This document shows positions 44,754-54,599 of a stretch of DNA of 64,000 nucleotides, piece after piece; the stretch's first letter is position 1; each line of letters opens with the position of its first letter. The notes under the pieces were generated by a model. That model saw only the letters and a list, made by a program, of their open reading frames with translations. It was not told where the DNA came from and did no database searches. The position numbers and the translations under genes were made by a program. Where the stretch lies: assembly GCA_958510825.1 (NCBI GenBank), contig OY294050.1, positions 43,041,249-43,105,248 of the forward strand. Direction: 5' to 3'. Origin of the DNA: Brachypterus glaber. Its lineage: Eukaryota; Arthropoda; Insecta; Coleoptera; Kateretidae.

Positions 44754-44903
44754 AAGTGAAAATCCATTAACACGGTCTAAACCCGAAAGTGAAAGTTCTT
44801 TATATCTTAATGGCCGTAAAAGCTTAAAATCTAAAAAAAATACAAATTATATAAGTAAGTGTAGCGTTATAAATAAGTTAAAAACATAAAAATTAGAATA
44901 CAA

Positions 44904-45413
44904 TTAACATGACAAATATTCATTGACGGAATAAATTTCCTTGTCTATAAGATAAGCTTTTACTAATTTTTTGAACAAGTTATCATTAGATATATTACGA
45001 AATTCAATGGGTAATTTGTTATAAAACGTAATACAACAGTAAATTGGTGACTTTTTGTAAAATGAACGATTATGTTTCGGTATTCTTAAACTTTTGCTAT
45101 GTCGGGTACTATAACAGTGAACATCAGAGTTAATTGTAAAAGAGTTTATATATCTCTTTGCAAATACTACACATTTAAATATAAAAACACCAAAAACTGT
45201 AAGTAATCTGTTACTTTTAAATAATCCTCTGCATGAGTCTTTATATTGCTTATTAAAAATCAATCTAACAATACGTTTTTGTGATTTAAATACTCGGTCA
45301 ATTTCTGTAGCCTTACCCCAGCATATAATATTATAGTTAATAACCGAATAAGCTAAAGCATAGTACATACTAAGAATACCGGATTCACTCAGATCACTCT
45401 TTAGCTTTAGCAT
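44904..45413 (-). pseudogene. Non-LTR retrotransposon reverse transcriptase, C-terminal domain
   Basis: A 199-aa frame runs 45503 to 44904 on the minus strand. Only the part from about 45413 downward is element-specific, because the first ~30 residues are translated Penelope-like terminal repeat. The visible protein is the thumb and C-terminal region of a CR1/Jockey-group reverse transcriptase. It contains ILSMYYALAYSVINYNIICW, FKSQKRIVRLIF, then CYSTRHSKSLRIP and the terminal TFYNKLPIEFRN segment. The catalytic palm is absent, so this copy is 5'-truncated by the PLE fragment at 45414. The reading frame is otherwise intact to a natural stop, suggesting a young copy. The same C-terminal motif is found at 55925-56108 (FNSLPTEIKN). 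Confidence 0.82.
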
Positions 45414-45678
45414 AAAAAAAAGAAATCTTACAGCAAACTTGCATAGCACCAAACTTGGGCGCAATTGCGTACTATTATATACACAAAAAGCGGGAATTGA
45501 CACTTCCCAATTTATGACATGTTTAATATTTTTTCATTGCGTAAGTATGTGTTATTTGTAAGAGGTTGGAATAACTTGACGTTTGCCAGTTTATGAAATT
45601 AATAGGTTAGTTATATTTTTTTCTTGTTTTATTAGAACAGAAAATAATTAAAGAATAAAGTAAATCTTTTTTATTTTT

Positions 45679-45718
45679 GCCAACGTTTCGGTCTTTACTG
45701 TAAGGCCATCTTCAGGGC
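45679..45718 (-). ncRNA. Hammerhead ribozyme motif (copy c)
   Basis: On the minus strand: GCC, CUGAAGA, extra U, stem II GGCCUU with AAGACC (one C-A mismatch), GAAACGUU, GGC. The 3-bp helix I (GCC/GGC) and the UH cleavage dinucleotide (UU) are conserved. The ACGU helix III is self-complementary. Confidence 0.65.
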
Positions 45719-46003
45719 TTGTTAGATAAATATTGTAAAATTATATAAAAAATATTGAGTAAAAAATATAAATTGATGACATTGAAGGAAAAAATAATTT
45801 GAAATTTAGCATCCACACTGGCATAAACGTATTGCCACTGCCAATGTCAATAATAATTACAAATGACATTAAGATATAGTTAAAGTTAGTAATGTAGTGT
45901 ATGGTATAGTGTATCATAGTGACTCACTATTAATGGATGTATGTATTAAATTTTAATTGATGTAAGGTTGGGTGTGTTTGGAAGTGTATGGTTGTGTGAA
46001 GTG

Positions 46004-46303
46004 TTAGATAATGTTATTATATACATGATTGAGATTTTGATTGTCATTTCTAAAGTTAATTGTATTTTTTGAAGTTTTTATGTGTATCATTTCTAAGAGG
46101 TTGATTTCACTATCTAGAATTTTAATATTTTCAAAGACGAAAAAATGTCCGTTATTAAAGTGGTGTCGTGAAAGTGCAGTTTTATCAATGTATGTTATAT
46201 TTTTGTAGCTTGACTTATGTTGGGATACACGTGTTTTTAATAATTGAGATGTTTGTCCAACATAAATCCCGCTACAATGTTTACAATCTATTTGATAAAT
46301 GAC
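46004..46303 (-). pseudogene. Penelope-like GIY-YIG endonuclease domain (C-terminal fragment)
   Basis: On the minus strand one frame stays open for about 99 codons from 46303 to the stop at 46004-46006. It begins VIYQIDCKHCSGIYVGQTSQ, where the CxxC just before GIYVGQT is the signature of the PLE GIY-YIG nuclease. That enzyme nicks target DNA for retrotransposition. The second half continues RVSQHKSSY (the catalytic Arg and the helix after it), then SRHHFNNGH, FENIKILDSE and LLEMIHIK with the conserved Glu, and ends with NLNHVYNNII. There is no start codon because the upstream reverse transcriptase has been lost; the fragment begins exactly at the junction with the right terminal arm. Catalytic residues appear present, but the polypeptide cannot be made alone. 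Confidence 0.88.
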
Positions 46304-46305
46304 AA

Positions 46306-46345
46306 GCCCTGAAGATGGCCTTACAATAAAGACCGAAACATTGGC
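46306..46345 (+). ncRNA. Hammerhead motif (copy d), helix III substituted
   Basis: On the plus strand: GCC, CUGAAGA, extra U, stem II as in copy c, then GAAACAUU, GGC. The G of the ACGU helix III is replaced by A, which breaks the self-complementary helix. This copy is likely weaker or inactive compared with copy c. Confidence 0.6.
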
Positions 46346-46609
46346 AAAAATAAAAAAGATTTACTTTATTCTTTAATTATTTTCTGTTCTAATAAAACAA
46401 GAAAAAAATATAACTAACCTATTAATTTCATAAACTGGCAAACGTCAAGTTATTCCAACATCTTACAAATAACACATACTTACGCAATGAAAAAATATTA
46501 AACATGTCATAAATTGGGAAGTGTCAATTCCCGCTTTTTGTGTATATAATAGTACGCAATTGCGCCCAAGTTTGGTGCTATGCAAGTTTGCTGTAAGATT
46601 TCTTTTTTT

Positions 46610-46938
46610 CTTTCTTCTTTCTTTTTTTTGGCCTTTTCTCAGGCCAGGTCCCTCTTAGTTACTCAATTCACCAAGAGTGGTTCTTGTCTGGCTTGGCACC
46701 ATGTCCACTCCCGTTTTGATTATAGATATAGTTCAGGAACTAAGTTCTACAACATACCAAATTTTCAGCGAAATCCGCTGAAAGACATTTTCCTCACTAA
46801 ATATGCGGGTTCCTTTGATAGAATAGGAATCTATCATAATTCAAATACTTTTCGGTTTCGCAAAAAATAGAATATTTTTTTTTCCTTCTGAAAAGTCAGT
46901 TCAATGATTCCTTAGGCTCCTTGCACTCTTCAATTAGA
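46610..46938. other. Gene-free spacer with CTTT-rich run
   Basis: A pyrimidine-rich run (about 46600-46635) leads into non-coding sequence. The forward frame 46580-46870 has no recognisable domain. Confidence 0.4.
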
Positions 46939-47789
46939 AACTAGATGAAACGTTGCAAGCACCCTGTCAAAACATCGGCACTATTGTACACTAGAGCCAT
47001 CTGGTTTCCAAATTTCAAACTAGGTGTTTTGTTTGATTTTAAATTCTGTATCTTTAGAACATTATATTCTAACAAAAAACTGTATATAACATTTTTTATA
47101 GGGCTTAAAAAGAGCTTTTATTTAAAATTCAATTTTTTGAAATCGGGTTATAAATATGTGAGATATGCTAAAAAAAACTTTTACTGCTTTAAACGTCAAT
47201 ATCTCGCTAGGCAATGCGTTTTAGGAAAACGTTGTTTATAACATGTTTTGACCAATTTAAAATTATCTTTTATATAAGTGCTAAATTAACCAAATACAAT
47301 AATAATTGCTTTAATTATAAACAAAAAACGCTAAAAATAGGAGTTTTACCCTATTTTTACCCCCTTACCCCCAATCGTTTACCCCCAAAATCTAATCAGC
47401 TCTTCGGAATACGATAAGAAACAATATGCAAAAAACCGCAAGTCGATATCTCATATAGAAATGGAGTTAGAGAGTTTACACCCAGACAGACAGACAGACA
47501 GACGGACGCAAATTTTTTTTTACTGATGTCGACTCAGAATGTTCTAAAACGTCGAGAAATGTGAAAAAAAAACGTGGTCAAAGATTTTGACTTTTCGGCG
47601 AAGATTTCAATACATCGACACTCTTAGGTCCACTTGCACCAACTTTTGGTAAGGGATTATCTCAGCTAAACCGAGTTTAAGTTAAAAATGCTGCGTTCTG
47701 ATTGGTCAGCCGTCAATTTAATCCAAGTTTAAAGTTAAACCATCATTGGTGCAAGTGGCCCTTAGTAGCACCAAGTGCCGATGTAAAAT
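46939..47789. mobile_element. Dispersed repeat R, copy 1 (interrupted by a MITE)
   Basis: The block starts AACTAGATGAAACGTTGCAA and passes through TGTACACTA..AGCCATCTGG, ATCGGGTTATAAATATGTGA, ACCCAGACAGACAGACAGAC and CAAAGATTTTGACTTTTCGG. It ends near TGCCGATGTAAAAT. It matches 58054-58725 throughout. The difference is the 135-bp MITE at 47627-47761. Frames 46945-47241 and 47214-47417 are fragments of this repeat with no domain that I recognise. The class is unknown. Confidence 0.8.
47627..47761. mobile_element. MITE with GGYCCACTTGCACCAA ends, TTA target
   Basis: Left GGTCCACTTGCACCAA and right TTGGTGCAAGTGGCCC are inverted copies flanked by TTA (47624-47626 and 47762-47764). Inner arms share AGTTTAAGTTAA and TTTAAAGTTAAAC-type words. 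Copy 2 of repeat R has a single TTA at the equivalent place (CAGCTTAGTACTAACTGCCG, about 58698), a paralogous empty site. The 3-bp TTA duplication suggests a PIF/Harbinger-type source. Confidence 0.88.
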
Positions 47790-48199
47790 TACTAATGATC
47801 CTACTTAATTTACCATAATAAAAGTCAGTGCCTAAATGCCTAAATAAATATATATTTTTATTTTTAGACCAGAGAATGGAAAATGTAGTATAGTAATATA
47901 ACAATTATTACCATGTTCAACTAACCGTATATCCCCCTTGTGTAAATTCCCACGATATGCTTCTTTCGATCAAAAATAACAGTGTAGGTTTTTAATTTAA
48001 TTCTCGAGCTTTCTTGGCAACAAATATTAAATAGCTTTTGTTTCCGGGTTTTGTTAGTGTCAAACGAAGGTTTAAGGCCTCACGTTTCGTCTTTTGTTGT
48101 TACTTACAAACTTTACTAACCTCACAGAAATGTTTTATTATTATCCGTGATTTTCAATACATACACGGTAGTTTTACTTATGGCCAGTAATTCTGTAGT

Positions 48200-48604
48200 A
48201 ATGGAGATCTCTACAACTAGAATTATGAAACAAAAGACGTCTACCCTATCTCTATCTCATTTGTGCTACACTTTCCAGCCAACCAAATAAATACTGTATT
48301 TGTTTTTCATACAAGAAATACAGTATTTATTTGGTTGGCCGGAAAGTGTAGCAGTGAGCTGCACGAACGAACATAGCTAATGTGAATCCGTAGAATAAGA
48401 TAATTCTACTAAAATTTAGATGGCGCCAGTAATTTCTTTAATATAGTTACACTTTTCGCCCGGCCAAGTAAATATTGTATTTGTTCAACAAAGAACAAAT
48501 ACAGAATTTGTTTGGTTGGGTGGAAGTGGGAGTGTATGTATGTATTCTATCCTTTTTGGGTAGAACTTTTGTCCCTGTCTAATCTAACGGGAGAAATCTC
48601 CATT
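48200..48604. mobile_element. TIR element with internal hairpins, copy 1 (~405 bp)
   Basis: The ends are ATGGAGATCTCTACAACTAG and GAGAAATCTCCATT. Inside, CTTTCCAGCCAACCAAATAA and its complement form a long hairpin around AAATACAGTATTT words. A second such hairpin (GGCCAAGTAAATATTGTATT with AATACAGAATTTGTTTGGTT) follows. It is inserted in a unit of the surrounding tandem repeat. A second copy is at 52727-53140. No protein is encoded. Confidence 0.75.
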
Positions 48605-49480
48605 GAGTATATTTCCATAGTAATTATTATTCTTGCGCAGTAATTTCGTAGCAATCAAACAAAGTTTTATTGCTTCACGTTTTCCTTATTACTTACAACA
48701 TTGCAAACCACATACATTTTTTTTTAGTAAATATCACTGAATTTTAAAAATTTTACGACAATTTATTAATTATGGCTAGTTATTATGTAGTAATTTAGTA
48801 TATTACCATAGTAATTATTACTCTTGCGCAGTAATTTTGTAGTAATCAAACATAATTTTAGTGCTTGACATTTCACCTCTTAAGTAATATGAGGCAAAAT
48901 GTGAAGCACTAAAACTTTTTTTGTATACGACATTGCTAACACCAAACTTTTTTTAGTAATTATCACCTAATTTCAATAATTTTAAGGCAATTTATTACTT
49001 ATGTTCTGTAGTAATGTAGTATATTTCCATAGTAATTATTACTCTTGCGCAGTAATTTTGCAGTAATCAAACAAAGTTTTATTGCTTCACGTTTTGCTTA
49101 TTACTTACAACATTGCAAACCACACATATTTAGTAATTCAGTATATTACCATAGTAATTATTACTCTTGCGCAGTAATTTGGTAGTAATCAAAGTTTTAG
49201 TGCTTGACATTTCACCTCTTATTACTTATAAGTAATAAGAGGCGAAATGTGAAGCACTAAAACTTTTTTTGTATACAACATTGCAAACCCCAAACTTTTT
49301 TTAGTCATTATCACTTAATTTCAATAATTTTGGGGCAATTTATTACATGTTCTGTAGTAATGTAGTATATTACCAATTATTACTCTTGCGCAGTAATTTC
49401 GTAGTAATCAAAGTTTTATTGCTTCACGTTTTGCTTATTACTTACAACATTGCAAACCACACACATTTTTTTTTATTAAT
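48605..49480. repeat. Tandem repeat around CTCTTGCGCAGTAATTT
   Basis: The block CATAGTAATTATTACTCTTG continuing GCGCAGTAATTT..GTAGTAATCAAA recurs near 48630, 48822, 49040, 49162 and 49382. The half-units TTATTGCTTCACGTTTTGC and TTAGTGCTTGACATTTCACC alternate, the second often followed by its own inverse (GAGGCAAAATGTGAAGCACT). Periods vary from about 120 to 220 bp. It is non-coding. The first unit extends left of the inserted element (about 48160-48199). Confidence 0.8.
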
Positions 49481-49611
49481 TATGGCTAGTTAAAAAGCTT
49501 ATAAAGAGATCTAAATGAAAAAAAAAATAATTGTTCTTACTGAAATATTTCTCAAGTTTTAATCGATGTGTTTATATTTAGAACAAGTCAAACATTTTAA
49601 TAATTATTATA

Positions 49612-50450
49612 CCGGGTGTCACAAGAAGTATTGCCTACGATTTATCTCCTTAACTATAAAAGATAACCTTTTGAAATTTACAGAGCTTGTATGAACCGTA
49701 AATACCCCCATTTCGGCATGGTCATTATAAAAAATATCACTTCCGGTCTAAACGGAAGTGATACCAACTTTTGATTTTTAAATGGAACCCTGTCTGTTTG
49801 CTTACATTTTTAGATTTGTCTTTAAATTCTCTTTTCACTGATGTGTCACAAGTCTATATTTGCATTAAAGATGACTTCACAGGAGCCATTTTTTATAAAA
49901 ACAACATGGCGGTCCTATGACGTCCATATTGGAATATTTCTGAAACTTGACATTTCAAATCTTTTAGTAGTAGGCTAAGAATTTACTGTTTATGTGAAAC
50001 TGACTTTCTTTTGTTTCTATAAAAATGGTGTTATTTTAAAGTTTTTTTTTATCATCAACTATAGCCATTTTGTGCTAAATTTTCAAACGGAACGACCTAT
50101 TTTTGATTTCGTTAAATTAAAAACTCAGACATTCTTTACAAGAAAAACGTAGAAACACTCTAATAGGGTTTGGACTTTTCGGGGGAAATGGCCATATTCC
50201 GTTGGGGGCTATATCGAACTTAAAAAAATAGCTGAATATGGTTATTTTTCCCAAAAAGGGCCAACCCTTTAAAATAACGCCATTTTCATAAAAACAAAAG
50301 AGCGTCAGTTTCACATAAACAGTAAATTATTTGAAATAACAAGTTTCAGAAATATTCCAATATGGACGTCATAGGACAGCCATGTTGTTTTTATGAAAAA
50401 TGGCTCCTGTGGCTTTAATGCAAATATCGACTTGTGATATCTATTAATGA
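49612..50450. mobile_element. Foldback element with arms near 49855-50000 and 50280-50440
   Basis: ACAAGTC..ATATTTGCATTAAAG, AACATGGC..GTCCTATGACGTCCA, ATATTCCAATATGG and TTTACTGTTTATGTGAAACT are mirrored between the two arms. The left flank begins TACCGGGTGTCACAAG, the kind of terminus seen in the other TACAGGG elements, but a matching right terminus was not found. No protein is encoded. Confidence 0.65.
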
Positions 50451-52105
50451 AATTTGGCGGAAACGTTTTCACAACGCCAAGCAAAAAGAGAAGAAGAAGA
50501 AGAAGATTAATGAAAAAAGAATTTAAAGGCGATACAGATATTGATTTGGACTTTTACTATCCTTATAGTTACGATATGTTATGTGATGCGAGCTTTTTAA
50601 TTTTTCCATAGAATTTGGTATTTTTTGTCGTCTTTCGGGGAAATAATAAATTTTGGATTTTTTTCTAAACATTACAAACATTTTACATATTTTTTATGAT
50701 TCCTTGTTTAATCTTAGATAAATGTTCTGGTTCATATTTAACAAGCCATAAAAAAGGAAAGGTCGGTATTCGTACCTCTGTTATCTTTTAATGTCATTAG
50801 ATATGCACTTGAAATGTGAACTAGGTGAATAGAGCCATATAACAATTTCCTGTTATATTTCCTATATTTTAGGCTGTAAAATGTTAAACAGGATGAGAGG
50901 TTATATGATAATATCACAGGGGTTATTTTAAGCTTTTTCCTCACTGGAAAATTCAACAAAGTATGCGGCGCATTCACAAAAATTGTCAATAGTCAAATAT
51001 ATTTATCTTTCCTTTTTGCGTTGAAATGCGCTGTATGGAATATTTTCGATTTTTCAAGTTCAGATACAAAAACTTGTTACTGAACAGATCTACAACTTTG
51101 GACTTTTTATTTTAGATATTTCTTTGGATATATTTTAAAAGCTTTTTAACAGAAACCCATGAAAATGCGCAGCAGCCAAAACTGTTGGCCCTTCAAGGTC
51201 AAATGCTTTAAAATGAAAAAATAGAAATTGTTGATGATTTTTGGTTAAATAGACATAAATTAAATTTAACAGAAGAAACCTATAAAAATGCACAACACAA
51301 AAACATTTTTATTTTTCAAGATCCAAAAAATGACGCATCATGGCAAAAAATTTAAACTTACTAATAATAATAATAAACGTCATTTATTGTACTAGTACAA
51401 ATGGCCTAGGTCCTTCAGCCAAACGTTTTACTATTTTTGTAACATTTTCAATAAATTTATTTTTTCACTACTAGCTTTAGATCATACCATTATTTATCAA
51501 GTTTTCACCTATAGCAATAATAATTTTTTCTCTCCTAGTAGGAGTTAATTTTGTAAACAATTGATTTCTGTCACTTTAGATGTTTCAGTTTTTTGTGCAA
51601 TTTTTACTAATTAAACCCAAGAAAATAGCTTTAAATAATTATTTTGCACGACCAAGACTAAAACCTAATTTTACGCTTTCATTTTCGGGACTAAACTTGC
51701 CGTTTTTCTCCCTAGGGAATAAAAATCACGGCAACCTTGATAATATTAAAATATTATACTTACTATGTGCTTTGCTGGTTAAAAAATTAAGTTTGGTGGT
51801 GTTTTGTAATAAATTAGCGATTCAAACTAATTTATTTGATTTTAACAAAGAAAACCTTTAAAAATAACATTGTTATAACAATTTATACATAACTTTAAAT
51901 TTATCATCTTCGTCCATTTTTTTGACGTTTGTGTCAACCATATTAAAATACAATTGAAATCGCGATAGCCATGAAACTGACTTTTCGCAATTTACAGGCA
52001 TCTTGATTAAATTACGAACATGAAACAACCGATTTTAGACGCGTGGTTTTTAATTTTAATTTTACCTACCTACCTAAATTATGTTTGGTCCTGTAAAAAA
52101 TTGTG
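50451..52105. other. Gene-free stretch with small low-complexity features
   Basis: A (GAA)n run is at 50485-50503 and a TAATAA run near 51362. Near 51690 GGGACTAAACTTG..GTTTT resembles one arm of hairpin E4. The short frames in this stretch show no recognisable domain. Confidence 0.4.
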
Positions 52106-52232
52106 TATATACCTCAGGACTAAACTTGGCTGTTTTAGTCCCTTGCATTTGTGTTTCCCTCGCTCGCTACACTCGCTCAGGAAGCACTAATGCAGCGGGA
52201 CTAAAACAGCCAGTTTAGTCCCTTGGTATATA
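52106..52232. repeat. Hairpin element E4 with GC-rich tip
   Basis: The ends are TATATACC..AGG and CCTTGGTATATA. The stem GGACTAAACTTGGCTGTTTT pairs with AAAACAGCCAGTTTAGTCC. The tip, about 52158-52181, reads CCTCGCTCGCTACACTCGCT then CAGG. In complement this gives GAGCGAGTGTAGCGAGCGAG, again CGAG on both shoulders around GTAGC. Confidence 0.78.
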
Positions 52233-52472
52233 AATAACTATTATTTATTAAATATAATTAATTTTAATTATTACCAATTAATACAATCAATAATTAGCTA
52301 AATATTATGAAAAAATTAAATTAGAACTAAATTTTTTAAACGTCAGTTCAAAGTATTTATTTGAGCAAATGTCATTCATCAAGGCTGCTTGATTTTTAAA
52401 AAAATTCAAGAAATATCATTTTTGTTAATAGTTTATTTTACTATTTGAATAGTGCTATTAGTGAAAAAACTA

Positions 52473-52592
52473 ATATATAAACTACGGTGGAGAAGACTAT
52501 TATAGCCTTGCACTCTTAAATCCCTCGCTGCTACGCAGCTCGGGATTTAATACGCTCGGCTATAAAAAATGTCTTCTCTACCTTGGTATATA
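52473..52592. repeat. Hairpin element E5 with GC-rich tip
   Basis: The stem GGTGGAGAAGAC..TATAGCC pairs with GGCTATA..GTCTTCTCTACC. The tip 52522-52544 reads CCCTCGCTGCTACGCAGCTC then GGG, in complement CGAGCTGCGTAGCAGCGAG. The right flank CCTTGGTATATAATTACTAT is nearly the same as that of E4 (CCTTGGTATATAAATAACTA), although the stems are unrelated. Confidence 0.78.
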
Positions 52593-52726
52593 ATTACTAT
52601 TATTTTATACGGCACACATCCAAATTTCTCACTGAACATTTAAATTTCCCCCTGCATATTTGGTTTCCAGTTCCAGTCTGTTATATCAAATCACATATCA
52701 TCTCAAAATCATATATTTTAAAGCCC

Positions 52727-53140
52727 AATGGAGCTCTCTACAACTAGAATTATGAAACAAAAGACGTCTACCCTATCTCTATCTCATTTGTGCTACACTT
52801 TCCAGCCAACCAAATAAATACTGTATTTGTTTTTCATACAACAAATACAGTATTTATTTGGTTGGCCGGAAAGTGTAGCACTGAGCGGCACGAACGAACA
52901 TAGCTAATGTGAATCTGTAGAATAAGATAATTCTACTAAAATTTAGATGGCGCCAGTAATTTCTTTAATAAAAATAATATAGTTACACTTTTCGGCCGGC
53001 CAAGTAAATATTGTATTTGTTCAACAAAGAACAAATACAGAATTTGTTTGGTTGGGTGGAAGTGGGAGTGTATGTATGTCTTCTATCCTTTTTGGGTAGA
53101 ACTTTTGTCCCTGTCTAATCTAACGGGAGAAATCGCCATT
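52727..53140. mobile_element. TIR element with internal hairpins, copy 2
   Basis: This is a close copy of 48200-48604 in the same orientation, with AATGGAGCTCTCTACAACTA at the left and GAGAAATCGCCATT at the right, and both internal hairpins. A short extra TAAAAATAA occurs near 52970. The forward frame 53048-53257 starts in the element and has no domain. Confidence 0.78.
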
Positions 53141-53474
53141 GCAGTAACAGGGTTAGCATTGGTCATGTCCTTAATGCATACTGTTTTGGTATCAATAATC
53201 GGGAAAATTTTAAACAATTTTTTAATTTCTTCCATGGTTTCAAATAAGTTTATGTAGGCACAATATTACTATTATTCGATTTTCTTAAAAATGGCTTTTA
53301 AGATTTTGCTTAAATTTTGTACGTAAAATTAAAAAAGTGTTTAAACAAAAAATGTTTAAAATTAAAAAATAAATAATTACCAACATTTTTTGATCAGGGT
53401 GGGACAAGGGGACAGATGAGAAAAACTAAATGCCTCCTATTGCGCACATACATCCCGGACCACCTTGTCAGATA

Positions 53475-54599
53475 TACACGGTGTATTTTAAATAGCGTAG
53501 GAAATTTTAACAGATGATTCTAAATCATAAAATATGACAAAAAGTTCCTATAAACATATGTCTAAAAATGCGTCATAAGGGAGGTACTCCCCTTTAAAAG
53601 TGGCTAAAAAAATCGGTTTTTATTTAATAACTCAGGAACCCTTTGAGATATATCAACGAGGTTTTGCACGTCAACTAATCCTACCAAGGCCCGTTTTTAT
53701 GTGTTATTTTAATGTACTTATTTCAACCAGGGGTGTGCGAAACGGGGGGGAGGGCTTATCAGTTTTTTCTCCCAAACTTTTTTCTGTGTAACTTAATTGC
53801 AATTTTATTCTTAAAATATGATTCCTCAGGTCAAAATACATAAAAAAGGTACTCTTGTTGTAATACTGTAGGATTAACCGTTTTCGAGAAAAATTCATTT
53901 GAAGGTGAAATTCCACGGTTCGAGGACGAAAAATTAAATACTAAAATGTTGAAAACCAAAGGTACTTCCAAAAATCAATCCTAATGGAGCTATGGTCTCC
54001 TAAATATGCACCATTTTTAAAGGGCTATGGTAGCTTTAAAAGCGTTTTTTCGACCTACATGTATGGAAACTTTTTTTCTTAGTTTTTGATGTAGAATAAC
54101 ACTGCATCATTAAAATTTTGGTTATCGACATTTTAGTATTTAATTTTTCGTCCTCGAACCGTGAAATTTCACCTTCAAATGAATTTTTCTCGAAAACGGT
54201 TAATCCTACAGTATTACAACAAGAGTACCTTTTTTATGTATTTTGACCTGAGTAATCATATTTCAAAAATAAAATTGCAAAAAAGTTACACAGAAAAAAG
54301 TTTGGGACAAAAAACTGACAAGGCCCCCCCGTTTCGCACACCCCTGGTTTAAATAAGTACGTGAAAATGGCATACAAAGATGGGCCTTATTAGGATTAAT
54401 TCACGTGCAAAACCTCGTTAATATATCTCAAAGGGTTCCTGAGTTATTAAATAAAAACCGATTTTTTTAGCCACTTTCAAAGGGGCGTAGCTCCCTTATG
54501 ACGCATCTTTAGACATATGTTTATAGGAACTTTTTGTCATATTTTATCATGTAGAATCACCTGTTAAAATTTCCTACGCTATTTCAAATACACCCTGTA
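53475..54599. mobile_element. TACAGGGTGTATTTGAAATAG foldback, copy 2
   Basis: The structure is that of 41648-42808: TACACGGTGTATTT at the left, AAATACACCCTGTA at the right, fully palindromic arms and TA at both ends. The two arms differ from each other by only scattered bases. The 63-70-aa frames on both strands are the same arm sequence translated. Confidence 0.88.

Larger units (their letters stand above)
44579..44804. mobile_element. Head-to-head hammerhead-bearing palindrome
   Basis: This consists of two inverted copies of the 108-bp unit found at 15057-15164. The left copy starts TATAAAGAACTTTCACTTTC and the right copy ends with its complement. The join in the middle duplicates a CTTCAGGGATTAATCTGAAA piece. 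The palindrome interrupts the 3' untranslated part of the minus-strand non-LTR element, so it inserted later. Each arm carries a complete hammerhead core. Confidence 0.8.
45414..46609 (-). mobile_element. Penelope-like element fragment with inverted terminal copies and hammerheads
   Basis: Two ~308-bp arms (45414-45722 and 46302-46609) are inverted copies sharing AGAAATCTTACAGCAAAC, CACAAAAAGCGGGAATTGAC, TTATGACATGTTTAATAT and TTTACTTTATTCTTTAATTA. Each arm includes a hammerhead-type motif at its inner end. Between the arms lies a GIY-YIG endonuclease fragment (46004-46303). Hammerheads in the terminal repeats plus a GIY-YIG domain are the defining combination of Penelope-like elements. A 5'-truncated body joined to an inverted terminal copy is also a known PLE insertion product. 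The reverse transcriptase is missing. Confidence 0.85.

Noticed and set aside
46945..47417. Forward ORFs of 98 and 67 aa in repeat R
   Set aside because: The second copy of R keeps different frames and stops, so neither is conserved as a protein.
41891..54352. A 63-70-aa protein family with four near-identical members (41891, 42387, 53704, 54161)
   Set aside because: The members are the two arms of two palindromic elements read on opposite strands. Similarity comes from DNA identity, and the frames end differently at indels.
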